Assembly (NCBI RefSeq): GCF_030253575.1
Contig: NC_080557.1
Span: 48,033,501-48,097,500 of the forward strand
Length of the DNA: 64,000 bases
Direction of reading: 5' to 3'
Origin: Rhododendron vialii
Lineage: Eukaryota; Streptophyta; Magnoliopsida; Ericales; Ericaceae
Shown here: positions 12,801 to 23,161 of the stretch, in pieces
How positions within the stretch are numbered: position 1 is the first letter of the stretch
Layout: each line of letters opens with the position of its first letter
Position numbers and translations under genes: made by a program
Notes under the pieces: model-generated
Databases searched by the model: none
Told to the model about the DNA's origin: nothing
The model's input: only the letters and a program-made list of their open reading frames with translations

Positions 12801-13090
12801 TGAAAGGCCCAGGTTGGGGGAATAAAGGATTCAGGATGGTTTCGAAAGATCTTTTGCATGGCTTTTCCTATGCAAAAATGGATGGAATATATGTGCAAGG
12901 TTAATTAATTGCATTTGTTTTTAAATAAATATAGTAGTTATATCAATCTAAAATGATCATAATTTTTTGATTTTTAATAGATCCTGTTCCCGATACGGGT
13001 CTAAGGAGGTCCAAGAGGGTGAAGAGAGATCCGACTCCCGATATGGGTCTGAGGAGGTCAGAGAGGGTGAAGAGGGCAAAACATAATTGA
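6885..13090 (+). CDS. Papain-like pseudo-protease with basic C-terminal tail (five exons)
   Basis: Exons are 6885-6963, 8070-8193, 12442-12601, 12680-12899 and 12981-13090. All have GT-AG borders and agreeing phases, giving 230 aa. The protein has the peptidase C1 (papain) order: FNWEDD, then VYDQG (oxyanion-hole Gln23 kept), CGMLVPLECISSM where papains have CGSCWAF, LSTEQLVQN, HAVLIVGY (His140 kept), and FYINKHLKGPGWG where papains have KNSWG. The catalytic Cys is Leu32 and the catalytic Asn is His161, so proteolysis is not expected. Signal peptide and prodomain are absent, as is the usual GCxGG segment. Residues 195-230 hold two copies of DPxPDxGLRRSxRVKR, a likely nuclear signal. The last exons lie in the right arm of a palindrome. 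The 4.2-kb third intron contains the left arm. The gene could be expressed or a recent pseudogene, as no internal stop is present. Confidence 0.7.
7580..7790 (+). mobile_element. LINE 3' tail in intron 1 of the papain-like gene
   Basis: The segment has TTCTTCTAACC, CCTTTGTCGAGTATTAATAA and ATTTTTGTTGCCGATCAAAAAC before an A-rich end. Its 3' end resembles the minus-strand element ending near 16150. It is 5'-truncated and non-coding. Confidence 0.5.
8194..10104. other. Intron sequence with no gene recognised
   Basis: This is the outer part of intron 2 of the papain-like model. A TATA-like TTATAAATAG at about 9401-9410, followed by AACCCTAG, could be a promoter or an LTR scrap, but no coding exon follows. 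No other features were recognised. Confidence 0.4.
10105..12131. repeat. Left arm of a ~2.0-kb-arm palindrome
   Basis: Read in reverse, this arm matches 12521-14520 along its length, from TTCTAATATA at the outer end to CACATATG at the inner end. The match covers exons, introns and a MITE, with scattered substitutions and small indels. By eye the identity is well above 90 percent over long blocks. The centre (12132-12520) is not shared. Confidence 0.9.
11151..11388. mobile_element. MITE inside the left palindrome arm
   Basis: Ends are CTAGAGGTCGGGGCACACG and, inverted, CTAGAGGTCGAGACACACG. Internal inverted copies of the same motif start near 11240. TA flanks both sides. The matching copy sits at 13268-13504, so the insertion predates the inverted duplication. 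Confidence 0.65.
11572..12257 (-). pseudogene. Inverted, broken copy of the papain-like gene 3' half
   Basis: Minus-strand counterparts of exons 3, 4 and 5 are present (12257-12048, about 11985-11765, and 11681-11572). Compared with the right arm, about 12 bp including the GTAAGT donor is missing after the KEDG codons near 12048. One base is also missing in the HAVLIV codons near 11925, shifting the frame. Exon 5 remains readable as two DPxPDxGLRRSxRVKR repeats. The exon 3 equivalent starts differently: its first part (NGYVVINSDKPPHYAEGYEF) is not in the right arm and may be the older exon 3 sequence. The catalytic Asn position is already His here too, so the loss predates the duplication. 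Confidence 0.75.
12132..12520. other. Unique centre of the palindrome
   Basis: The left part belongs to the inverted exon of the pseudogene. The middle (about 12270-12375) holds a small repeat rich in GAGCTCGT and AACGAGC, in inverted order. The right part carries the acceptor TATTTCAG and the beginning of exon 3 of the intact gene. The two sides of the centre are unrelated. Confidence 0.6.
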
Positions 13091-14520
13091 TGCGAATCTT
13101 GGAAGACCTTCAAGTTGTATCAACAACTACTTTTATCTATAGTTTTTTTTATCTACTTTTTATTTGTTGATGCAAAGCCTCTCAGGGATCCAAACTTCTA
13201 CTACTGCAGGAAGTTTGGTTTGGTTTGTGAGTGTGAGCTCTTAGTGCAGTGTTGGACATAATATATACTAAAGGTCGGGGTACACGCGATGCGTGTGCAA
13301 GTCGAATTTTCACAACATTTGTAAAAATTTGATCAAACAATAAGTGAGAAGCATTTTTACAAAAACATTGTGAAATCCGACTTGCACACACATCGCGTGT
13401 GCCCCGGCATCTAGTTTGTATAATAGCTCACCGTTTGTTTGTTTGATTTTTCACAAATTTTATTCAATCCGACTTACACATGGATCGTGTGCCCCGACCT
13501 CTAGTATTAAGTATTAACCTATTGTGACAAATAAGCAACAATTAAACTCTCAAAAATTCTATTGAATTTTTATATACAGTAATAACAATTGACATGTATA
13601 TACATTTCTATACATTACCGTGCATATCACTATGTGTACATTACCTAAGCTTGACATTTTATGACCGATTTTTTTAGCCTAACTCTAAACTGTAATGGAA
13701 TGAATCCTAACAAAGAATAATATGTGTAAGAAAAAGATGAGAAAGTAGGACATGTGGCAGATCTGATAAAATGTGACACCAAAAACCAAATTTAACTCTT
13801 GATTTTTAAGAATCATCAATTGCATTAACCGTTTTAAGAAAACAAATTGCAGTACTCGTTTTATGGAAGCATAATCTCTGGAAAAAAATAAAGGGAAAGA
13901 AAGGCTCAAAATGCCTTCAGTCGTCCGGCATTTTTTGGGTCACTTGCATGAAAAACATTATATCACTGTTATCTTTTGCACATTTTCCACTGTTAAAAAA
14001 AGAAAGTTAAATATAATGAAAGAAAACAAAAACTAAAATGCGCTGTGTGTGTGTTTATATTTCTCAAAAAATCCAAAAGACAGTATTTGTGTGTGTGAAT
14101 AGAAAACCGAAGTCAGAAGTTTGCAAGGAAATGAATGAGTACAGTAAAGAGCTACATAACTGTGGAAAGTACAAACCTATAATGGAAATGAATGACATTT
14201 GGCATACTCCTTCACAAAATGGTCGCTCTGAGTTCTCTCCTTTTTTATGCCAGATTTTTGGTAATCTTATTCACTAAAAGTAACTGGTGAAGATGAAGGG
14301 ATGGAGCAGTTGAAGGGAAAAGGAGTGCATTCGAACGTGGGTATGGGTAATAAAAAAACATGAGTATGGCAGTTGGTGATGCATTTTTACTTTGACACTC
14401 CTACGGTGTCCCACTGGGGTTTTTAAAAATCAGTGTTTTGTAAGAGGGTATTTATGAAAAGAAAAACACATGACAGGGAAGACACCAAACTGGTACTATC
14501 TCTTTATATGTTAGAATATA
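12521..14520. repeat. Right arm of the ~2.0-kb-arm palindrome
   Basis: Inverted match of 10105-12131. It contains exon 3 (part), exon 4 and exon 5 of the intact papain-like gene, a MITE at 13268-13504, and about 1 kb of downstream non-coding sequence. Confidence 0.9.
13268..13504. mobile_element. MITE inside the right palindrome arm
   Basis: Mirror copy of the element at 11151-11388, with ends CTAAAGGTCGGGGTACACG and, inverted, CTAGAGGTCGGGGCACACG. Confidence 0.6.
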
Positions 14521-14589
14521 TTTGCTTGCATGATCCGTCCCACTGGATTAGACAATTACTTGCACGGGGGCTCTCCTTGAAGACTATTG

Positions 14590-15175
14590 CATGTTGACTT
14601 GTCTACATTAGAAAGGGTAAATATAGTAATTCTTTTAACTACCGTGTCTCTTAGTCTACGGTAGACATATTTAAATCATTTTAGCCTATGTTCACTCAAC
14701 TTCTCCTCTATAAGTGCTACATCTACCATCTGATGAACTGTTTTATTTCTAAACCTGTCTCGTCTAGTCTAATTATCACACATCCATCTCAACATTCTCA
14801 TCATTTTTGCTACACCCATCTTACTTACCTGTAGTTTCTTAATAGGCCAACATTCTGTCCCGTAAAGCATCACTGGTCTTATAGTAGTTCCAAAAAAATT
14901 TTCTTCAATTTAATTTGTGAGTACCCTCTTGTCAAATAGTACACCAGTAGCGTTGCTCCACTTGAGCCACCCCACTTGGATTCTATAAGTCATATCATCG
15001 GCAATCTCTCCATCTTTACTAATGATTGAGCCTAACTTTTTGGTATCTCCTAATTTTGGATCATCGCTCTTTCTTCAAGCACACTGCTCGTACCACTAAA
15101 CTTGCACATCATATACTTAGTTTTACTTGCACATCATATACTCAATTTTACTTCTACTTATCCAAAATTCTTTGA
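14590..15175 (-). mobile_element. Decayed L1-type LINE, reverse transcriptase 3' part
   Basis: The minus-strand translation, broken by stops and frameshifts, shows the post-RT region of plant LINEs: GSIISKDGEIADDMTYRIQ, then GWLKWSNATGVL, then a region equivalent to RPVMLYGTECW (reading as SDALRDRMLAY in another frame). It is a fossil fragment with no intact frame. Confidence 0.75.
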
Positions 15176-16138
15176 CTCTAATAATTCCTTCCAAATTTTT
15201 AGTTTCGTATTAACACCTCTTGCGATTTCATCTACGAGGACAATGTCGCAAACACCACACTCACAAAGTAAATAATTCATTGTATATTTGTTTGTACCAT
15301 AAAATGACCGGTCAATAATCAGTTGCCAAGTGGCATATGGGTTAGTTGAATTATTGGGTTTCTCTTTCTCACACCCCACACTTAGCAAAGCTCAAGACAT
15401 CTGAACCCTTCAAACCCAATGACTTGAGATCATGGGTGCCGTTCATGAACATGGACTAACAAGTCCAACGGACTTCTCTATCTCTTCTCTGTGCAAGTTG
15501 GAGCTTATAAATAAAGGAAATGAAGATGAAAAGAGCCCCCTCCAAATAAACAAGAAGCCCAGCGCTTCTATCCTTAGTTTTTTAGTTGTTTTATTTCTAG
15601 TTTTTACATTCCAGTAATGTACTTCGATTAGCTTTTTAATAATACAAATCTCATCTTTCCATTCCCACCATCTACTCGTCATATAATACTTTTATCATCG
15701 AAGCAAATTGAAAGTCCACTTCATTGTGGCAAAAGAGACCCGCAATCTCTTATTTGAAATCATATTTTTGCGCTCTCGCATCAACTTTCACACCGGACCA
15801 ATCGTGGTCTTGGCATGTCAATCATCGCATTCTCATTCTCGCTTCGCAATGCTAGGCGACATTCTTACACGTCAACTTTCGTTGGGGTTCTATTTCTCCA
15901 GCTTCTTGGAGAGAAGCGCATCAACAATATTCCTTCAAGAAGTTAGCATACCAAAGAGACAATAAAGGAGGCAAAACGCTATAGAAAAAAACTAAACCAA
16001 GCAGATGAGAAGAAAACAATAGAAAAGTTGTTTTCATACTAGAGCGAAATTAGATCACTCCACCTGCTAACACACAAAAAAAGATACACTTCTCTCACAA
16101 GTCACAACAGGCTGAACAAAATATTCCAAATCATGCAT
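15176..16138. other. Non-coding interval between LINE debris
   Basis: No gene was recognised. Open frames are short and unlike known proteins. 16139-16149 is the left target duplication of the next element. Confidence 0.4.
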
Positions 16139-16149
16139 ACAAGAACTAC

Positions 16150-16980
16150 TTAGGTTTTTTTTTCTTTGATCGGCAAAAAATTTATTCGGAAAATCTTGAC
16201 GAAGGACACACATGAAGATGGGGGAGAGGGATGTTTGGTTGGAAGAAAACACCCAATGGGACGCAGCCCAAAAAACAACCGGGGGACAAAGCCCAAACAC
16301 TTAAATAGCCCAGCCCAAACACAAGATGGACTGAGCCCAAACACAAGATGGACTGAGCCCAACCAAAAGAAAAAAACACCTAACCCTAACCAAAGTTACA
16401 TCAATCCAGCGGCAACCACCAAAAGTTCGGCCACCTAACTTAGCCGACACCACCACAACCAGAGAGACACCGACGGCTTGTGCCGCCGCGCACCCTATCG
16501 TGTGAACATGACCCGTTAATGGCCGCCAAGAAACCGCAAAAACCGGCCCACATAAACGACCTAAGCCGCTGTCGATCAGAGTACCATAACACCGCCACAA
16601 GCCGCCAGTGCAACCCTAGCGACACTAGATCCGGTTTTGACGCTGCTGGACACCACCCACTCATCGCCCGGAGCAGGGAACCCACGCCAGCCACCAAACC
16701 TCTCTTCGTTGTTAAGCAGATCCGACCAATCCAAGAAGATAAAGCCGGCAAGAGGGGCGAACCTTGCCAACCCAAGCCGCCGAATGCACCTTGTTGTTAA
16801 GCGAGAACCAGATACACCCAAGAGTAATACCGACGGACGACGACAAAGCAAAGAAGGACGAAGGCTTGAGAGAGGAGATCACAAAACCATTGAAGAGAAA
16901 GGCGAAAAACAATTGTTAGGGAGAGGGGTGTGGATGGCCCAAGGGGAGGAGGGAGGAGGCGGCGCCTCTTCCCCCCCCCC

Positions 16981-17019
<39 letters not shown>

Positions 17020-17104
17020 AGCTGGTAACCCTAGCCGAAGAAAAGTGTGGAGAGAGGAATAAAGATTTTAGAGAGAGAGAGAAGAAAACAATCCTTATGA
17101 GTCC
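16150..17104 (-). mobile_element. 955-bp LINE-derived non-autonomous retroelement with target duplication
   Basis: Flanked by ACAAGAACTAC at 16139-16149 and 17105-17115. Read on the minus strand it starts with GA/CT-rich sequence, a GTGTGT and G-run block, and a GC-rich non-coding body. It ends with AATAAATTTTTTGCCGATCAAAG and poly(A), the same 3' end style as the LINE tail at 7580-7790. No RT frame is present, so it would need help to move. The higher GC content than its surroundings explains several spurious long frames here. Confidence 0.75.
16971..17013. repeat. (C)n(CA)n simple repeat
   Basis: A run of about 12 C is followed by about 15 CA units inside the LINE-derived element. Confidence 0.95.
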
Positions 17105-17277
17105 ACAAGAACTACGTAGTTGCATCATTGTTGACCGTGACAGAAATGAAACGACAAGATATCATGTTCAATAATCAATGTCGAGCATCAATCCTCTAGA
17201 ACCATTCAGCAAGAAAATCATTTTGTAAGCATCACTTGAAAAATAATTAATTCATGTTGTTTACTGACTAATAAAAT

Positions 17278-17475
17278 TGTTGCATGGAGAGAATGAAAAC
17301 TGTATATTGATTCACAATAATCAGTACAAATATACACACAAGACTAAGACTAGGTTTACAAGAAAAAGAATCTGAGATCCACAATTTAGGGAAACAGAAT
17401 CCTAAATTAGGAAGTAAAGAAAAGGAAAACTATATTAGCGGGATACTATGAGATTCTAATATATATTCTCTAACA
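17278..17475 (-). mobile_element. LTR of a copia element
   Basis: On the minus strand it begins TGTTAGAGAATATA and ends CATGCAACA (TG...CA). It is preceded by the polypurine tract CCAACTTGAGGGGGAG, the layout of a 3' LTR. No 5' LTR is present nearby. Confidence 0.75.
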
Positions 17476-17990
17476 CTCCCCCTCAAGTTGGAGAGTGAAT
17501 GTTGTGAAGTCCCAACTTGCCACTTAAAGTGTTAAAATTATCTTTTCCCAATGCTTTGGTAAAAATGTCTTACCATCTGAATACATGAAGGAACATAAGA
17601 AGGCTTGATCAATCCGGCTTGCAACTTCTCTCAGACTATATGACAATCTATCTCAATGTGTTTAGTGCGCTCATGAAAAACTGGGTTTGCAGCTATATGT
17701 AACGCCACTTGATTATCACAATGTAATGGTGCTGGATTGTCTTGAACAACTTTCAAGTCATGTAACCACAGACAAGGAAGTGAGGGATGTCCAAGACCCA
17801 TGTGCCACAAGGTAGGTGTACTGGATGCATGACAAGCAACAGATTCCCTTTGCAAAGGTGCCATGTAATAGAGATCACCACGTTGTTTACCCGAGCCAAT
17901 CATCTTCTCTGTAGCCAGGTGCCATGTAATAGAGATCACCACGTTGTTTACCCGAGCCAATCATCTTCTCTGTAGCCAAGTTCTGCAGGA
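17476..17990 (-). mobile_element. Internally deleted copia polyprotein fragment
   Basis: The minus-strand translation includes gag-pre-integrase text ([19 protein letters not shown], then [10 protein letters not shown]) joined directly to the RNase H end ([20 protein letters not shown], then [10 protein letters not shown]). The core integrase and reverse transcriptase are missing. A 61-bp segment is tandemly duplicated (17856-17916 and 17917-17977), repeating the [14 protein letters not shown] codons. It is a dead remnant. Confidence 0.85.
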
Positions 17991-19221
17991 CAAAAATTTT
18001 GTTGTATGAAGAAAGATGGTTTGGGATAAGGAACTGTTAACTTAAATCCTGTACCTAGGAAAAAGTAATCTAGGGTTTAGTCAACTTGCAATAAAGCAGC
18101 CGGGTACATTCAAGCGCATAACAACAAGACCTCATATAGACCCCAATTACCCAACAATAACTTTGCAAGGATGAAAAGGAAAGGGGAAGTCATATATTAC
18201 AAAACCATGGGATCCATCCATCCAAACCAGGAGAAGTGCACTGAGTATAAAAATAAAAATAGAAGGTAGAGTAGTACATAAAGCCATCAGCAAAACAACA
18301 CCACAAACAGAACCAAATAATTTGGGAAAAAATATTACCCTCCGAGTAGTTTGAATTATGTAACACGCTTGCAAAGCTTGACATCTCCCTCATCATACTG
18401 ATTAGTATGCACGACAGCTTGGAAGTTCTTAGGGCGAAAACCAGGCATATGCTTGCTCTGAAAGGTAACATACCAGAGCCGACAACTATAAGTAGTGACG
18501 TTCGCCTTGAGAAACTTCCCAAACTCGAACTTGGTTTTCTACAATACAAGTAAAGAAAGAAGTCAAACACAACACAAATAAAGATGAGTAAACAAGAGGG
18601 GAGGAGCCGGGGTCTTAATGAAACCTAAGCGCACATACGTTATCCTTGTTGTACTTGTCAAGAGCTAACTTGGAATACTTTTCGACCTTTTTCAATCTGA
18701 TATCTGCATGCGGCCTGCCGAAGACTTTATACGGCGCAATGGGTGTCAGCCGAGGATCAACATTATCGGGAACATCCCCGACATCAAAGCCCTGTATGTA
18801 TATGCAGCTCTACTATCAGCATTAAACTACATGTACATACATAAATATACAACAAAGCGGAGAGGAAAGAAGATGGAGTAATTCATTTAGATACTAAAAG
18901 TTGAATACAGAACGATAGATCAAATAGAGTTGATAAGTACCATACAATCATACATACATACATACCCCGCTCTCTTTGAGCCTCCTTTTGTAAGCCCACC
19001 TCTCTTGGTATGAAAATCGGGGTCTTTCTTCCGGCGTCTTCCTCTTCTTCTTCGGTTTTCCTCCTTCTTCTTGTTGATCAACATCGCTGGACGACTTTGC
19101 TTCCAAGTCCCGTTGGCGTGCTGAGAGTTGCCATCTCTTAATCAATTCTCGTGCTTCATTCGCTACCTCCTCCCTCCCTTTTTGAACAGAAGATAGCTCA
19201 TCCTCTCCTTTTTCAACAGAT
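17990..19221. repeat. Inverted repeat arm A (cystatin-like gene copy)
   Basis: Matches 23413-24590 in reverse, nearly base for base through exons and introns. The main indel is about 45 bp at 18005-18050 (GAAGAAAGATGG...). The match stops inside exon 1, at CAACAGAT. Confidence 0.9.
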
Positions 19222-19277
19222 GGCTCCTCCTCCTTTCCTTTTTCAGCAGATGGCTTCTCCTTCCTCCGAGACCCCAT
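18356..19277 (-). CDS. Cystatin-like domain protein, copy A (three exons)
   Basis: Exons 19277-18966, 18791-18639 and 18538-18356, all phase 0 with GT-AG borders, encode 215 aa. The N-terminal half is Lys/Glu-rich with an imperfect repeat of SxEKGxEExS and a KPKKKRK nuclear-signal-like run. The C-terminal half has the plant cystatin helix pattern (KYSKLALDKYN against LARFAVDEHN) and the strand order FEFGKFLKAN, WYVTF and FQAVV. The inhibitory QxVxG loop is replaced by TTYSC and no Gly-Gly lies near the domain start, so papain inhibition is doubtful. The ATG at 19277 is preceded by AGATCTACGAGA, as at the related 52842 fragment. No signal peptide. It probably shares a divergent upstream region with the SPIDR-like copy that follows. 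Confidence 0.65.
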
Positions 19278-19929
19278 TCTCGTAGATCTAGAGGAAATTC
19301 AAATAATCTCGTATATCTAGAGGTAATACTACTAGCAGTGGAAATAAAACTCAAACTAATTATATGAAGACAGGGAGAAAGGGAGGAGTGTTTACATGTA
19401 GCAAATCTATATATTCGTATTGGGCACACAAAAAAATTGCAACTATTGTTAACAGAGATCTGAAGGACCAAACCCTTGGAAAAAGCCAAAACATAGCATT
19501 AAAACTAAAATTGAAAAGAAAACGGGAAGGTCGTACCTTGGTTGTGTGGGGCGGTCGTCGGTTCTCTTGGCGGTCATCTGATGCCACCGGATTGATCTTT
19601 CGACTCGAGAGGAGAGGGGATGAGGAGAGGGGATGGGTATTAGGTTTATTTACTATCTACGATAGCCTCTAGGCGATAAGGAAGAGCAGGGTGAAATGCT
19701 GGAGAAACTATTGGGTACGGGTGGTGTACCACAGTGGCATGCACAGCCGCACAGGTGACTACCCTGAATTAACCCGTTCAAATTTGACTTTCCAGGGTTG
19801 GCTTAGTGGTCAATGCATGAGATTTTAGAATTTGTTCATTTCTTAGATTTAGAGGGGCGCGTAAAATGACTTAGGCACATACTAATCAAAATCAGCCTCT
19901 TGAATTGTTATTCCTCGAAGCCCGTATGT
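19278..19929. promoter_or_regulatory. Divergent upstream region of the cystatin-like / SPIDR-like pair
   Basis: The sequence lies between two oppositely read genes. Part of it (about 19520-19645, with TACCTT, GGTCGTCGGTT, TCGACTCGAGA and GGGATGGGTA) recurs at about 51055-51150, showing it moves with the module. No clear TATA box was picked. The promoter role is inferred from position. Confidence 0.35.
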
Positions 19930-21325
19930 TGGTGAGTAAATTTTGTAGAATTTGATTTCCAAATGCTGAAACTTGTTCGATACCTTAGTGCCGTTTGTTG
20001 AATTTAAATTCCGCTCTTGTTTGCAGGGAAATTACGATTCCGACCAGAGTATTTCCAGTGATTGTTATGCTTTAAATTTCTATATTATCGCTTCAGTTCT
20101 CTGGTCTCTTTAAGGTCTCTTTAAATTTTACAGTATATTCTTCGAACCTCCTGTTAAATATCATGGTGCTAATTTTCAAAATTAGTCGTTGATTTCAGTA
20201 GTATATGTCAGTCTAATAATGTTTCAGAAGAGGAAGATTTGGCTTCTGATTGGCCAGAAAACTGTGTTGCTTTATGCGGAAGGAACTGAAGAAATTAAGG
20301 AAGGTCAGCACTTATACTGATAGATAGGGCACTAAAATGGAGAATATGATTGCTGTACTTTTTAAGTGAATGGTTTTCTTCAACTAATTTTAGTCTGAAA
20401 ACTTGTCTATATTTGTTTCTTGCTTGTCTAAGATTTTGAACTTGACCGTCGATAAGGAGTAAGAAACTGCAATCAATCAAAGCTCAAAGCGCGCGTGTAG
20501 TTTTGTGCGCGCGGATTTACTTATCGATTAATATCACTACAAAAAAATTTAGTATATCAAGTTGCTTGATTTGATGATGGCACCTTGAGCTTTTTCCTTA
20601 ATTAATACATTGATAGTCTTGCATGTTTGTGTGACAAATTAGGGGGAAAGCATTTGTGAGTTTTGTAATGCCCTTATTTTCCTCTTTTTATTTATTTTTA
20701 TTTAAGCACGTGGCCTTTACCTTGCCATTAAGCATGACGATTTCCATGTCAACTTCATGGCGTGGATTGCCTTGCAATTTGTAGATGTTTAGGTTACGCT
20801 AGACTTCTACTTAATTTCAATCCTGAACTTCCATGAGGCCGGGGATAAAGTTCGGGTTAATTGTACGTAGGATTCTCTTCATAACCGGACTTAGATTGGT
20901 TTTGCACGGAATTAGCTAGGATCTCATCTTTGTTTTCCTTTGTGCTTACTTGTATTAACAATACAAATTCAGTCACAGCTTGAGGTACTCAGAGGTAATA
21001 TTATTTTGATCGGGGAAAGTCAGTATTGTTAGAATAGTTAGATTGACACATTGGAAAAGGAGTTCAACTCCTGACCTACTACGGTACTTGATTATATGCG
21101 GACTTCTAATTCAAATATGCTGCTCGTATAGTTGTATATTAATTATAATGAAGGTGCAGTTAATTAGTACTGATCTCTTATTGTGATCTCAACACTCCTT
21201 GTTCATAATATGGACATGCCTCTCGTACGCAGAATACTCATGAACGTGATCATGGAACAGAGACGACTACTATGTCTAACAAGGCACGTGTGTAAATAGA
21301 GTTATGATCCATTTTGCAACTGTAA
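19930..21325 (+). pseudogene. Truncated copy of the SPIDR-like gene, exons 2-5
   Basis: Collinear with 30050-31385 including introns. Exon 2 equivalent 20027-20057 (GNYDSDQSIS) is intact. The exon 3 equivalent, at about 20228-20305, reads EEEDLASDWPENCVALCGRN and then meets a stop after small insertions. The exon 4 equivalent is near 20960, and that of exon 5 near 21233-21295 is altered (ACTACTATG where the long copy has ATCGACTGTG). Similarity stops near 21325, where the long copy continues for nine more exons. Confidence 0.8.
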
Positions 21326-21653
21326 AACTAGATAACAAGAACATAAATGACTGAAATTCCTCCTCTCACAAAATAGGGAGTTAGGGACAACTCCGCAACT
21401 TTTATCACACGCCCTCCCCCTCGATCTATCAGCACTATCCTTCCAACATCACAACTATCCATCATCCACTCCAATATATGATATCATGACCTTTTAACCT
21501 TATATTGCACGATTTTCACCATTAACTGCGCAAGTAAAAAAAACCAGGTAGCTAGATATAGAAAAAAAAAAGAGTAGAAGTTACTTTCAACAAAAAAACA
21601 ATCGATATGGAATTGATTTTGGTACTCCGCAAATCGATAACCACACTCTCAAA

Positions 21654-22341
21654 GGCTCCGTTCAGTTGCCAGGAATGTTGTACGGGAAAGTTATTCTCAG
21701 GAAAAGTCAAGTAAAGTGAAGTAAAGGAAAAAGAAATCTATTTTCCTGTGAGTGTTCATTTGACAAAATTTTTTTACAGGAAAACTCAAGTTTAGTGGTT
21801 CATTTATCAGGAAAAGACACTTATGAGAAACTTCTTTATTTTTCATGGCTAAAAGTAACTTTGAGAGCTAACACATATCGAAAAATGTATTTTATCTAAT
21901 GCAAAGTCTTAACATGAAGCTTAAAAAATAAGTAGATGATAACTAAATAAACAAATTTTAAACAACTATGCTTGATTAGTTGCCGATACAAAAACTCATT
22001 GATAAACTGATGATTAGTAATTACAAAACAAAACTGAAGACTAATGACAAGATAAATAAATACTTTCAAAAAAAAATCAATTACTAATTTTTTCCACAAC
22101 AATTATCTCAGAAAGCACCACAGTAATCGAAATTGTTGTTACTCACGTAAATCTCAAATTGCCTTTCTAAAAATCTAATTCGTATTTTTTTGGTATTGGC
22201 GTCATTTGCTTTTTTTCTTACCCGCCAATTATTTTGGCCCCACAATGGAGAAAACTTTCCCGTAAAATCCTATGCTTTTGGCCGGATCACTTTTGCAAGA
22301 AAGTTGATTTTCCCATCATTTCCTGACAACTGAACGGGGCC
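21654..22341. mobile_element. hAT-like MITE
   Basis: Terminal inverted repeats are GGCTCCGTTCAGTTGCCAGG and, from the right, GGCCCCGTTCAGTTGTCAGG. The interior has AGGAAAAGTCAAGTAAAG-type sequence and no coding frame. No exact target duplication was seen. An unrelated short inverted block with AAAATCAATT lies just right, at about 22344-22413. Confidence 0.65.
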
Positions 22342-22413
22342 AAAGGGAAGTGCCAAAATCAATTTGGAGAATGCCAAAATCAATATTTATATGGAATTGA
22401 TTTTGGTACTTCC

Positions 22414-23161
22414 CTGGAGTCATGAGTGGCTGTTAGCAAGATGTTTTTTTCTTTTGTTAGCATGACCATTTTTTCTTCTAGTTTTGACTTTTGCTTTTGC
22501 CATTGAATTCCACTTGAAGAAGCTATAAATTCCGTTTCTTTCCCAACATGAACAATGTGGGTCTGACTTGCAGCAACAAATTCTTACGGAGCGCTCTTAA
22601 GAACCAAAACTTTGAGAATATACTTTGAATGGAGAAATCAACAACGAATTTTTCTTTATTGCTTCGTTATAAGTTATAACGAGAGAAATCTAAAAAGTAA
22701 AAAATTATAATAGGAATGCAAATTTTTTTTTTAATAAAGACAAAAATAAGCCAATAAAATAATTTTTTCGTCTTTATTCAAAAAAAATTAATTTTCAATA
22801 GTAATTTTTTACTTTATAGATTCTTCTTGTCATAACGAAGCAATAATCCTAAAAAAAATGGATGAAAAACGAAGAAATGCAAAAAAAATTGAATAATAAC
22901 AACAACAAAAAAAGCCATTTAACCCATAATGCCAAACTAGGCCTTAAAGACCTAAAAGGCACGTAAGAATAAATGGGTATTGGCTTAACTTGTTTATTTG
23001 ATTTGTTTATAAAATTTCTGTTTATCTCGTGTCCAATTATACTACTATTAGTTTACCTCGAACGATCGAGAAATAGAGGGTAGAAACAGAAAAAAAGCCT
23101 GAGAGGGGCAACAAGAGGAGAGATTTTTGGGTACCGACAGACAGGGATAGTCGGATAGAGA
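22414..23161. promoter_or_regulatory. Upstream region of cystatin-like copy B
   Basis: The proximal part (22965-23115) is the sequence repeated at 940-1465. The leader before the ATG reads AGGAGAGATTTTTGGGTACC and then a GACAGACAGGG run. An inverted T/A-rich pair with GAGAAATCTAAAAAGT and ACTTTATAGATTCTTCT lies at about 22680-22820. No clear TATA box was recognised. Confidence 0.3.

Noticed and set aside
16301..17128. Many long frames on both strands (up to 141 codons)
   Set aside because: All overlap the GC-rich non-coding body of the LINE-derived element and its C/CA repeats.
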